Shown piece by piece: positions 27,276-35,333 of a stretch of DNA of 64,000 nucleotides. The DNA lies in NCBI GenBank assembly GCA_018435055.1, contig JAHDOA010000016.1:1-64000 (forward strand), given 5' to 3'. The DNA comes from Pelotomaculum sp. (GTDB lineage: Bacteria; Bacillota; Desulfotomaculia; Desulfotomaculales; Pelotomaculaceae). The notes below the pieces were generated by a model, which worked only from the letters and a program-made list of their open reading frames with translations, made no database searches and had not been told where the DNA came from. Numbering within the stretch: the first letter of the stretch is position 1; each line of letters opens with the position of its first letter. A program made the translations under genes and the position numbers.

Positions 27276-28075
27276 AGGAGACAAACGCCCCCCGTTTTTT
27301 TGTAGACCCTGCGCACATCAATGATAGCCTGGTCCGCATAACCGGGCCGGATGTGGTACATATAACGAGGGTGCTGCGCCTGGGAAGAGGCAGTACAGTT
27401 GTCGTCCTGGACGGCAGGGGTAAGTCTTACGAGGCTGAGATTCAAAGCCCTGGCAGGGACGAGGTCGTCTGCCGGATTAAAGAAGAGCTTTTAACGGCCC
27501 CCCCCTGCCCCGTACGGGTTACCCTGGCGCAGGGTATCCCCAAGGGCGACAAAATGGATATAATCATCCAAAAGGGGACCGAGCTCGGCGTCAGCCGGGT
27601 AATACCACTGATCTGCCACCGTAGCGTGGTTAAACTCGATGCCGGCCGGATGCGCAGGAAGTGCGAGCGCTGGCAGCGCATCGCTATGGAGGCGGCCAAA
27701 CAGTGCCGCCGGCCGGACGTGCCGGAGGTAGGCGAGGCGCTGGACCTGGGCCGGCTGCTGGCGTGTCTGCCGGAGAAATGCCTGGCGCTCATACCCTGGG
27801 AGGAAGAGCGTCAAGTTTCTTTGAAAGATGTGCTGGAAAAAAACAACGCTGGTGAGGAAATATATGTTTTTATCGGACCAGAGGGAGGTTTTACTCCCGG
27901 GGAAATTGAACAGGCGCAGGCGTCCGGCGTCCGGCCGGTAACCCTGGGGCCGCGTATTCTGCGCACAGAGACTGCCGGCATGGCGGTTTTAGCAATGGTC
28001 CTCTGCCGTTGGGGAGATCTCGGAGGGAAAAATAATGACAAAGAAGAGGGTGGCGATATACACCCTGGGGTGTAA
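27272..28075 (+). CDS. rsmE: 16S rRNA m3U1498 methyltransferase
   Basis: 267 residues of the SPOUT class. A PUA-like N-terminus (RFFVDPAHI) is followed by TLAQGIPKGDKMDIIIQKGT, ELGVSRVIPL, RRPDVPEV, FIGPEGGFTPGEIEQA and LGPRILRTETAGMAVLAMV, the knot and SAM-binding motifs. It methylates U1498 in the ribosomal decoding region. The 3' end overlaps mtaB by 41 nt. Confidence 0.93.
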   Translation: MKETNAPRFFVDPAHINDSLVRITGPDVVHITRVLRLGRGSTVVVLDGRGKSYEAEIQSPGRDEVVCRIKEELLTAPPCPVRVTLAQGIPKGDKMDIIIQKGTELGVSRVIPLICHRSVVKLDAGRMRRKCERWQRIAMEAAKQCRRPDVPEVGEALDLGRLLACLPEKCLALIPWEEERQVSLKDVLEKNNAGEEIYVFIGPEGGFTPGEIEQAQASGVRPVTLGPRILRTETAGMAVLAMVLCRWGDLGGKNNDKEEGGDIHPGV

Positions 28076-29384
28076 GGTTAACCAGTATGAGTCCTCCTCG
28101 CTGGCCTGGCTTTTTCAAGAGCGGGGTTACCAGGTTGTAGACTTTGCCGAAGAAGCCGATGTATACATAATAAATACCTGTACCGTTACCCACCAGGGTG
28201 ACCGCAAATCACGGCAACTAATCCGCCGCGCCGTGAAGGCCAATCCCAATGCCTTTGTGGCAGTGACCGGCTGTTATGCCCAGGTATCCTCGGATGAGGC
28301 GCTGAAAATACCGGGGGTGGACCTGGTAGTCGGCACCAGGGACCGAGCCGCCCTGGTGGACCTCGTAACGCAGGCGGATAAAGACCGTGCCCCTGTGAAC
28401 GCCGTCAGCGCATACGCAAATGGGGACCAATTTGAGGAGATGTCTGCACAGTCTATCCAGGACCGGGTACGGGCATTTCTAAAAATACAGGACGGTTGCA
28501 GCAATTTCTGCACTTACTGCATCGTGCCTTATGCCAGGGGCCCGCTGCGCAGCAGGCAGCCGGGCCGGGTTATTAACGCCGCCCGGCATATGGTGGCCGC
28601 CGGCTATAAAGAAATCGTTTTAACCGGCATCTGCATCGGCGCATATGGCAGAGGACTGGATCAGGATATCACCCTGGCCGGCCTGATACAAAGATTGCTT
28701 GAAATACCGGGGCTGGGAAGATTACGCCTGAGTTCTATTGAACCGCATGATATCACACCCGAGCTGGTGGAAGTGATGTCAAGTTCGAAAAACTTTTGCC
28801 GGCACCTGCATGTGCCGCTGCAGAGCGGCAGTGACGCAATCCTAAAAAAAATGGGCAGAAAATATACGGCCTGGGAATATCTCCGGCTGGTGGATGTTTT
28901 GAGAGAGAATATGCCGGGGCTCGGTTTGACTACGGACGTGATGGTGGGATTCCCGGGCGAAAGTGAAGAATATTTTCAACACACCTTTGACTTTGTGAAT
29001 AAAACTGGCTTTAGCGGGCTGCATGTATTCAAATTTTCACCCCGCCGGGGGACAGCCGCCGCCGGCTACGACCAGCAGGTTGGGCCGGCGTTGAAGGATG
29101 AGCGCAGCCGCAAACTAATCCGGCTGGGCAGGAAATTAGCGGCCAGGTTCGCTTCCTCCCATCTTGACTGTAGTTTAAGCGTTCTGGTGGAACAGCCTGT
29201 GCCGGGCGCCGGCGGTTTTTTTGAAGGACACACGGATAACTATATCAAGGTTGTGTTCCCGGGGCAGGTTGCCCTGGTGGGAAAGGTGGTCCCGGTGCGG
29301 GCGGAAAAGCTGCAGGGGACAATCATAACAGGGCGGATTATTGACCGGCAGGATGAAGGACTTAATAGCGGCTATGTTGAATAA
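28035..29384 (+). CDS. mtaB: tRNA ms2t6A methylthiotransferase MtaB
   Basis: 449 residues. It has the UPF0004 domain with three cysteines (YTLGCKVNQYES, NTCTVTHQGDRKS, CYAQ), the radical SAM motif CSNFCTYCIVPYARGPLRS, and the TRAM domain at the C-terminus. It adds a methylthio group to t6A37 in tRNAs reading ANN codons. ATG 28035 lies behind GGAGG. Adjacent to rsmE as in Bacillus (yqeU-yqeV). Confidence 0.94.
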   Translation: MTKKRVAIYTLGCKVNQYESSSLAWLFQERGYQVVDFAEEADVYIINTCTVTHQGDRKSRQLIRRAVKANPNAFVAVTGCYAQVSSDEALKIPGVDLVVGTRDRAALVDLVTQADKDRAPVNAVSAYANGDQFEEMSAQSIQDRVRAFLKIQDGCSNFCTYCIVPYARGPLRSRQPGRVINAARHMVAAGYKEIVLTGICIGAYGRGLDQDITLAGLIQRLLEIPGLGRLRLSSIEPHDITPELVEVMSSSKNFCRHLHVPLQSGSDAILKKMGRKYTAWEYLRLVDVLRENMPGLGLTTDVMVGFPGESEEYFQHTFDFVNKTGFSGLHVFKFSPRRGTAAAGYDQQVGPALKDERSRKLIRLGRKLAARFASSHLDCSLSVLVEQPVPGAGGFFEGHTDNYIKVVFPGQVALVGKVVPVRAEKLQGTIITGRIIDRQDEGLNSGYVE

Positions 29385-29423
29385 TGAATATTGTATGTAT
29401 TTTTTTAAGAAGGAGGTGGAAAT

Positions 29424-29768
29424 ATGTCAGGTTGCATCTTTTGTAAAATTGCCAGCAAGGTAGTAAACGCTGATATCGTCTATGAAAACCAGCATTTAGT
29501 GGTTTTTAAAGATCTAAAACCGGCTGCTCCCGTCCACCTTCTGCTGATTCCAAAAAAACATTATTCTTCTTTGCAGGATCTGGAGGAAGAAGACTTTGCC
29601 ATAGCAGGCCGGATCAATGCGGCCGCCGTACGTGTCGCCCGTGATATGGGGTTTGCTGAAAACGGTTTCCGCCTGGTGTGCAACTGCGGCTGGGACGGGG
29701 GACAGGTGGTGAACCATCTCCATTACCATCTGCTGGCCGGTCGGGAGCTGCAGTGGCCGCCTGGCTAG
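29424..29768 (+). CDS. hinT: HIT family nucleotide hydrolase
   Basis: 114 residues with CIFCKIASKVVNADIVYENQ, KPAAPVHLLLIPKKHY and the histidine triad HLHYHLLAGREL. HinT-type proteins hydrolyse adenosine phosphoramidates. ATG 29424 has AAGGAGG. It follows mtaB by 40 nt. Confidence 0.93.
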   Translation: MSGCIFCKIASKVVNADIVYENQHLVVFKDLKPAAPVHLLLIPKKHYSSLQDLEEEDFAIAGRINAAAVRVARDMGFAENGFRLVCNCGWDGGQVVNHLHYHLLAGRELQWPPG

Positions 29769-29809
29769 TGCGCAACGCATGCTGCGGCGGCAGACGGCAA
29801 ACCGGTTCT

Positions 29810-29899
29810 GGTTTTTGATCAAAACAATGACAGTTTACCCGGCATCCTGTCAGCACACCGTATCATCAGCTCCCGGTTTTTAATCAAAATTATGACAGT
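29810..29899 (+). repeat. Pair of 25-bp direct repeats before rpsU promoter
   Basis: Copies 29810-29834 and 29875-29899 agree at 22 of 25 positions; shared text is GGTTTTT-ATCAAAA-ATGACAGT. The second copy ends 11 nt before the rpsU -35 box, so a regulator binding site is plausible. Confidence 0.6.
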
Positions 29900-29910
29900 G
29901 GAGTCCCTGG

Positions 29911-29940
29911 TTGACTCTTTGCTTTAAGCTGTTGTATAAT
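29911..29940 (+). promoter_or_regulatory. SigA-type promoter for rpsU
   Basis: TTGACT (29911-29916), 18-bp spacer, TATAAT (29935-29940), 71 nt before the rpsU start. Confidence 0.75.
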
Positions 29941-30011
29941 GTTTAGTGTTTGTTTATGGAACTTTTATAGACATAGATTTGTGTTATGGTTTTGCGGAGG
30001 GAGGGATTATT

Positions 30012-30188
30012 GTGGCGGAAGTTAAGGTTGGAAAAAATGAAACATTGGACAGCGCCCTCCGGCGGTTCAAGCGTACCTGTCAAAAAGCTGGTGTTCTGGC
30101 TGAAGCTAGAAAGCACGAACATTACGAAAAACCCAGCGTGCGGAGGAAGAAAAAATCTGAGGCGGCTAGAAAGCGCAGATATCACTGA
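30012..30188 (+). CDS. rpsU: 30S ribosomal protein S21
   Basis: 58 residues, very basic: [20 protein letters not shown], then a C-terminal [18 protein letters not shown] 30012 follows GGAGGGAGGG; longer starts have no homology. Followed by a strong terminator. Position after the rsmE-mtaB block is conserved in Firmicutes. Confidence 0.94.
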   Translation: MAEVKVGKNETLDSALRRFKRTCQKAGVLAEARKHEHYEKPSVRRKKKSEAARKRRYH

Positions 30189-30201
30189 TTAACAAAGAAT
30201 A

Positions 30202-30228
30202 ATGCTTGGCTTAAGCCAAGCATTTTTT
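30202..30228 (+). terminator. Rho-independent terminator of rpsU
   Basis: ATGCTTGGC (30202-30210) and GCCAAGCAT (30215-30223) form a perfect stem with a TTAA loop and are followed by a T-run. Confidence 0.93.
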
Positions 30229-30277
30229 GTGGTGCGCCCGTTATCCGCATCTGTCCCAGTATATATTTCTCAATAGC

Positions 30278-31525
30278 TCAATATCTTAAGTACCCGTTAC
30301 GGTACAGCAGTTTTGATAGGCGCTTGGTTTCCTGGCAGACTACCCAGAAAAGGCAGTTTTCCTCGGAAGCGGTAAAGTGATCGCCAGTCTGCTCAAAGTT
30401 TACCGCATAGCAGCCCCCGCTGCATTTTCTGGTGCATTGCCGGCAGAAGCTGGGTTGCTTGTAGAGCGGCTCCCGGAATGGCTGCAGCAGTGTAAAATCT
30501 ATACCTGTGTTCACATTGCCAATTATATATTTGCCTTTTTCATCTGTAAGGCCGAGCATTTTGGAACAGGGGCTGACATCTCCGTTAGGCGCCACGGCCA
30601 GCGAGGAGCTGCCCGCCCGGCAGCCCCAGTTCCGATACTCATATTCGTTCTTTTCAAATTCCTCAATAAATATCTGATAGCCCCTGCGTTTCAGCTCATG
30701 GTAATCTTGCAATATCTTTACCAGGTTCAGGCCGTACCGTTCGATTTGTTCTTTGTTCCAGCAGGTTGCGCCCTGGGCCGGAGCGATAATAAACTGGTTA
30801 ATTCCCAGAGCGGCAATTTGATTAAAATCCTCCCTCATATCGTCGATCGCTTCCGCGCTGACGGTCATTCTGACGCCAAGCCAGGGCTGATATGTTTTAA
30901 TCAGGGGAATCATATTAACTATTTGGTTCCAGGTGCCTGCGCCGCTTTTCGTTTTCCGGTAACGGTCGTGGTTTTTCTGTCCCCCGTCAAGGCTCAGAAG
31001 TAGGTTGATTTTATTTTGCGCAAAGAAGCTTAATATCTCCTCGTTAATCAAGGTCCCGTTGGTAGTAATCGCCCAGGTGATCATAATATTCCTCTTTGTG
31101 GCCGCTCCCAGGGCATAAGGGGTGATTCGTTTGATCAAATCAAACTCCAGTAAAGGTTCACCGCCGATGAAGGTGATATTCACAATGGGATATGAAGCCC
31201 GTTCCAATAATAAATCGACTGCGTTTTTGGCCGTAGCAAAGGACATCCGCTCATGGGCGCCTTTATCGTGGATAAAGCAGTAGCTACAGATCAGATTGCA
31301 ATTGAAAGTAAGGTTTAATTCAATTGCTGCCAGACCGGTCCGGCCAGCGGCTGATTTATTATCAGCGAGGGATGCCAGTCTTGCCGCGTCTGCTGAGCTG
31401 ATAATAAACTTCTTTTCCAAAAGGAAAGCAAGATCCCGGGGGGAGTACCCGGGATTTTCCCCGGTATACTCCCCAATGAATTTTACCATTTCGTCTTGCC
31501 AGTTTTGATTGGTAATTATCTTCAT
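30278..31525 (-). CDS. Radical SAM/SPASM peptide-modifying enzyme
   Basis: 415 residues. The [4Fe-4S]-SAM motif is C76-x3-C80-x2-C83 (CNLICSYC); GGEP follows at 121-124, and ITTNGTLI and LLSLDGG are further radical SAM blocks. A SPASM-type domain supplies C301, C319, C360, C363, C367, C371, C390 and C397 for one or two auxiliary clusters. This pattern is typical of RiPP maturases and anaerobic sulfatase-maturase-like enzymes. The ATG lies 4 nt after the stop of the cysteine-rich repeat gene, so that protein is the obvious substrate. Formation of thioether or other Cys crosslinks is inference. The cassette lies between rpsU and yqfC on the opposite strand. Confidence 0.85.
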   Translation of the reverse strand: MKIITNQNWQDEMVKFIGEYTGENPGYSPRDLAFLLEKKFIISSADAARLASLADNKSAAGRTGLAAIELNLTFNCNLICSYCFIHDKGAHERMSFATAKNAVDLLLERASYPIVNITFIGGEPLLEFDLIKRITPYALGAATKRNIMITWAITTNGTLINEEILSFFAQNKINLLLSLDGGQKNHDRYRKTKSGAGTWNQIVNMIPLIKTYQPWLGVRMTVSAEAIDDMREDFNQIAALGINQFIIAPAQGATCWNKEQIERYGLNLVKILQDYHELKRRGYQIFIEEFEKNEYEYRNWGCRAGSSSLAVAPNGDVSPCSKMLGLTDEKGKYIIGNVNTGIDFTLLQPFREPLYKQPSFCRQCTRKCSGGCYAVNFEQTGDHFTASEENCLFWVVCQETKRLSKLLYRNGYLRY

Positions 31526-31529
31526 GAAT

Positions 31530-32528
31530 TTATTCCTTTGTTTCTTTTTTCTTTTCGCCCGGGCTATCTCCCAGCATCGATAATTCCATTGGTGAAAGGG
31601 GCGGTTTGGGCGGTCCTCCAGGCGCTCCTGGCGCAGTTCCGGCCGGCGCTATGCCGATAAACTGCTGGCCGCCGCAGGCGAAGCCTCCCGGGACGCCGCA
31701 CTGCGAGCCACCAAATAGGAACGGCGAGCAGGGCTGACCGAAGATAAAAGGCCCGCAGGGCTGCGCGAATTGGAATGTGCCGCACTGGAACAGGAAAGCG
31801 CAGGGCTGGCTAAACTGGAATGGTCTGCAAACCCCAAAAGTGAAAGGTCCGCAGGGTTGGTTAAACTGGAATGGGCCGCAGGCGAAGAACGGGCAGGCGC
31901 CGCCGCCGGAAGGAAAGCTGGGCGTGTAACTGCCCGGGCAGGCGAAAGAAAATGTGCAGGTGTCAGGTGGCCGGCAGATATAACTGCGGGCGCAGGTGAA
32001 ACCGGGGAAGGAAGTGCAGGCTATTTTTGCATGCGGGTCCTCACCGGCCATCCCCGCTGACGGCTGCTGCATTTGGCCGGGTCCCACAAAGCCGTAAAAC
32101 TGAGCGCCCTGGCAGGCAAATCCACCAAATATATCGCACTGGGAGCCGCCGCCACCGGGCACATAGCGGCCGGGGCAGGAAAAGTTGAAAGTACAAGTGT
32201 CAGGAGGCTGGCAGATATAGCTTTGGGCGCAGTTGAATCCCGGGAAGGAATTGCACGCTATTTCCGCTTTTACGCTATCTCTTAACTTCTCCGCGATCTG
32301 GTCCATATTCTCGCTGGTCAGAGTCCGGGCCGGAGCCTCCCAAACAATATAAACAGCCTCAACAGGTATAGCGCCAATACCCTCATCTGACTGCAGGCGC
32401 ACATAATGTTGCTCAGCTGATAATACTGTGCCGGATATCTTTCTGCCGTTGACCAGCTCAATAACCACTGTCTTACCTATGTTAGCTTTTAATTGCTCTA
32501 ACAATACCAAAACTCCTCTCATGGGCAT
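31530..32528 (-). CDS. 22-Cys repeat protein, candidate radical SAM substrate
   Basis: 332 residues from ATG 32528; TTG 32504, with AGAGGAG 8 nt upstream, is an equally good start (324 residues). Residues ~10-65 form a small basic/beta domain (GKTVVIELVNGRKISGTVLS) resembling an LSm-like or DUF2642-type fold. Two modules follow with identical Cys spacing: C92, C100, C106, C112, C118 and C171, C179, C185, C191, C197 (shared text SFPGF, SYIC, PPDTCTF, CPG). Then ten more Cys in Phe/Pro/Gln-rich units such as CGPFQFNQP. It ends in a Pro/Gly tail and KKKETKE. No signal peptide. It could be a giant RiPP-like precursor or a crosslinked spore-coat protein. Confidence 0.75.
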   Translation of the reverse strand: MPMRGVLVLLEQLKANIGKTVVIELVNGRKISGTVLSAEQHYVRLQSDEGIGAIPVEAVYIVWEAPARTLTSENMDQIAEKLRDSVKAEIACNSFPGFNCAQSYICQPPDTCTFNFSCPGRYVPGGGGSQCDIFGGFACQGAQFYGFVGPGQMQQPSAGMAGEDPHAKIACTSFPGFTCARSYICRPPDTCTFSFACPGSYTPSFPSGGGACPFFACGPFQFNQPCGPFTFGVCRPFQFSQPCAFLFQCGTFQFAQPCGPFIFGQPCSPFLFGGSQCGVPGGFACGGQQFIGIAPAGTAPGAPGGPPKPPLSPMELSMLGDSPGEKKKETKE

Positions 32529-32736
32529 ATTATCCTGTTATGTAAAATATGCTTAATGGCGTTATTCTGTTAAATATTCGTAGTTAAATTGCTACTGGCG
32601 GATCTGTATTTCCTGAAAGATCTGCCGGGAGTTATTTATTCCAAATAACCATTCAGCAGTAACTGGATGACATGGGAAATAATAGTAATTTATACCCCTG
32701 CGCCAGCATAAAATTTCTGGCAGGAGGGGATTTTTT

Positions 32737-33021
32737 ATGGTTTTACGTGATTTCAGGCGAAAAGTAAAAAAACAGTTTGCCGATTTTCTTGAACTGCCGG
32801 GCGATGTAATGCTGGACCTGCCCAAAATAACCATGTTTGGCGATATTAAGCTGTACATAGAAAACCACCGCGGCATTATTGAGTACAGCACGTCGGGAGT
32901 CAGAGTCGGCGTGCGGGATGGAGAACTGGTGGTCACCGGAGAAGGTCTGCTGCTGCGGAATGTGCTTCCCGATGAAATCTGTGTAGAAGGGAAAATCAAA
33001 ACCCTGAGTTTCTCTTATTAA
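32737..33021 (+). CDS. yqfC: Sporulation protein YqfC
   Basis: 94 residues; the sequence FLELPGDVMLDLPKITMFGD and LYIENHRGIIEYS fits the YqfC family (YabP/YqfC). Its biochemical role is unknown; in Bacillus it belongs to the SigmaE regulon. AGGAGGGG precedes ATG 32737. It is divergent from the Cys-rich cassette and followed by yqfD after 17 nt. Confidence 0.9.
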   Translation: MVLRDFRRKVKKQFADFLELPGDVMLDLPKITMFGDIKLYIENHRGIIEYSTSGVRVGVRDGELVVTGEGLLLRNVLPDEICVEGKIKTLSFSY

Positions 33022-33038
33022 TAAAAGGAGGTGTTAGA

Positions 33039-34295
33039 ATGCTCTTACTCAGAATAATGTCCTGCCTCCAGGGTTACCTGGTTATTCACGTGACGGGGGA
33101 CGCCCCCGAGAGATTTGTAAATATGGCCGCCAGCAGGGGAATTTATCTCTGGGATGTGGAACAGCTGGTCAACGGGACAGTGATTATCAAGGTGCGCTTG
33201 AAGGATGTCCATGCGTTACGCCATGTTGCCAGGCGTACACGCTGCAGGTTCCGTATCCGGCAGCGTTCCGGCCTGCCTTTTTATGCGGCCGTGCTGCGCA
33301 AAAGAAGGGCACTGACGCTGGGGGCTTTTTTATTTCTAATAATCCTTTATTCTTTGAGTTCAGTTATATGGTTTATAGAGGTTAAGGGGAACGAAAAGCT
33401 GGATTCGTCCTATGTTTTACAGGCGGCGGCACAGGCTGGGTTGCGCCGGGGCGCGCTTAAATGGAACATTAACTCTGGCGCCGTAGAGGAAAAAATTATT
33501 GAACAGCTTCCCTTGCTATCATGGTCAGGCGTCTACATCAAGGGCACAAGAGCTACCATTGAGGTGGCTGAACGTATAGTGCCGGATGATGAGGACCGCC
33601 AGCCCGTTCATATAGTGGCCAAAAAAACGGGGGTAATCAAAGAGGTGCTGGTATTAAACGGCAGCCAGGCGGTACAAGAAGGGGATACTGTTTCACCCGG
33701 ACAGGTACTCATATCCGGGGAGATACTACCTGTAGTGGAAGAGCAGCCGCCGGGTGAAGAGGGTAAAAAACCGGTGGAAAATGTGGAACCCGTGCGCTTT
33801 GTGCACGCTATGGGCATCGCCCGGGCCAGGGTCTGGTACGAGGGCTACAGCGAGGTCAGCCTGGTGGAAACCGGACAGCGACTGACCGGCAGGCAAAAAA
33901 CCCGCGTCAGTATTAAATTCAAAAGTAAGGAAATAATTTTATCTGGAAACCAAAACCAAAATGAACCATTTGCAGCGTATGAGACCAAGACTTTTATCAA
34001 CAAGGCAGCGGAATGGAGGAATATTTCCCTGCCTGTCGAACTTATAACTGTTAAATATTTTGAATTGGCTGATTACAGGGTAGAACGCAGCCGCGCTGAA
34101 GCCCGCAGGACTGCCGAGGAGCAGGCCTATGCTGCGGCTGTGGAAGGCATGCCGGCTGACGCCGTAATACAGGAGCGCTGGGTGGAAGAGGTCGAGACAG
34201 GTGACTCTGATAAATTGGCCAGGGTCAAGGTGGTTATTGAAACCGTCGAGGACATTGGAGAGGAATCGCACATTAACGGTGTATCCGGTAGTTGA
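33039..34295 (+). CDS. yqfD: Sporulation protein YqfD
   Basis: 418 residues with one membrane segment at about 90-110 (ALTLGAFLFLIILYSLSSVIW) and a large outer domain (VIWFIEVKGNEKLDSSYVLQ; WSGVYIKGTRATIEV), as in the YqfD family of SigmaE-dependent sporulation proteins. It pairs with YqfC here and in Bacillus. ATG 33039 follows AAAGGAGGTG. Confidence 0.9.
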   Translation: MLLLRIMSCLQGYLVIHVTGDAPERFVNMAASRGIYLWDVEQLVNGTVIIKVRLKDVHALRHVARRTRCRFRIRQRSGLPFYAAVLRKRRALTLGAFLFLIILYSLSSVIWFIEVKGNEKLDSSYVLQAAAQAGLRRGALKWNINSGAVEEKIIEQLPLLSWSGVYIKGTRATIEVAERIVPDDEDRQPVHIVAKKTGVIKEVLVLNGSQAVQEGDTVSPGQVLISGEILPVVEEQPPGEEGKKPVENVEPVRFVHAMGIARARVWYEGYSEVSLVETGQRLTGRQKTRVSIKFKSKEIILSGNQNQNEPFAAYETKTFINKAAEWRNISLPVELITVKYFELADYRVERSRAEARRTAEEQAYAAAVEGMPADAVIQERWVEEVETGDSDKLARVKVVIETVEDIGEESHINGVSGS

Positions 34296-34344
34296 GTGAT
34301 CAGGTCGCGCTATTGCTTGAATACTAAGGAGGGACAAGCTGGTA

Positions 34345-35301
34345 TTGATAGAAAGTTTTGAGGCGAGGGTTGAACTGGATGATATAGGCGCCGCAGCCGC
34401 AATATTCGGCAGGAATGACGAACACCTGGCCCATATTGAAAAGGCCCTTGGCGTCAGGTTTGTAGCCAGAGGCCAGGGACTGCTCATCACCGGTGAACGG
34501 GAGAAGGCGGAACAGGCGGTTGAGGTGCTGAGCCAACTGCAGAAGTATTACCGGGCGGGGAACTCTTTGACGGCGCACGAGGTTGGTTATGCGCTCAGGG
34601 CCGTGCAGAGCGGGGTTAAAGATTCGCTGGAAAGCCTGGCGGCAGAGATCGTGATGGTTACTCCCCGCGGCAAACAAATAAAGGTGAAAACCAAAGGACA
34701 GCAAAAATATATAAGCGCAATCAAAAGAAATGATGTGGTTTTTGCTATTGGGCCGGCCGGTACGGGAAAAACATACCTGGCAGTGGCTATGGCCATAAAA
34801 GCTCTGCGGCACAAGGACGTCAGCCGCCTGGTGCTAACCCGCCCGGCGGTGGAAGCCGGGGAGAAGCTGGGCTTTTTGCCCGGTGATTTGCAGGAAAAGA
34901 TAGACCCTTATTTGCGCCCGCTGTACGACGGCCTCTATGATATCCTGGGCCTGGAAAACACGCAAAAATACTTGGAAAAAAACATCATTGAGATCGCCCC
35001 TCTGGCTTATATGCGGGGCAGGACTTTGGAAGATTCTTTTATTATCCTGGACGAGGCGCAGAATACCACTCCGGAACAAATGAAGATGTTTCTGACCAGG
35101 CTGGGGTTCGGCTCGAAGGCCATTATCACTGGCGACATCACCCAGATTGACCTGCCCAGGGGGCAGGTGTCGGGACTTGTTAACGCGCTGTCGGTTTTAA
35201 AGGATGTGGCCGGACTGGGTATCCATACCATGACCGGGGAGGATATTGTCCGGCATCCGTTGGTGGAAGAAATTATAAAAGCCTATGAGAAAATGAAATA
35301 A
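34345..35301 (+). CDS. phoH: PhoH family ATPase
   Basis: 318 residues. N-terminal KH-like domain (about 1-90), then Walker A AIGPAGTGKTYLAVAMA and Walker B FIILDEAQNTTPEQMKMFL, with ITGDITQIDLP sensor I. PhoH-like proteins are cytoplasmic RNA-associated ATPases; the exact role is unsettled. TTG 34345 with AAGGAGGGA upstream. The order yqfD-phoH-pgpH-ybeY is that of Bacillus. Confidence 0.92.
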   Translation: MIESFEARVELDDIGAAAAIFGRNDEHLAHIEKALGVRFVARGQGLLITGEREKAEQAVEVLSQLQKYYRAGNSLTAHEVGYALRAVQSGVKDSLESLAAEIVMVTPRGKQIKVKTKGQQKYISAIKRNDVVFAIGPAGTGKTYLAVAMAIKALRHKDVSRLVLTRPAVEAGEKLGFLPGDLQEKIDPYLRPLYDGLYDILGLENTQKYLEKNIIEIAPLAYMRGRTLEDSFIILDEAQNTTPEQMKMFLTRLGFGSKAIITGDITQIDLPRGQVSGLVNALSVLKDVAGLGIHTMTGEDIVRHPLVEEIIKAYEKMK

Positions 35302-35333
35302 TATTGTGCGGGCGACTTTAGAGGTGTTGGACC

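Noticed and set aside
31770-32060. 96-codon plus-strand ORF opposite the Cys-rich gene
   Set aside because: It is a shadow of the repeat-rich coding strand and has no start signal or recognised family.
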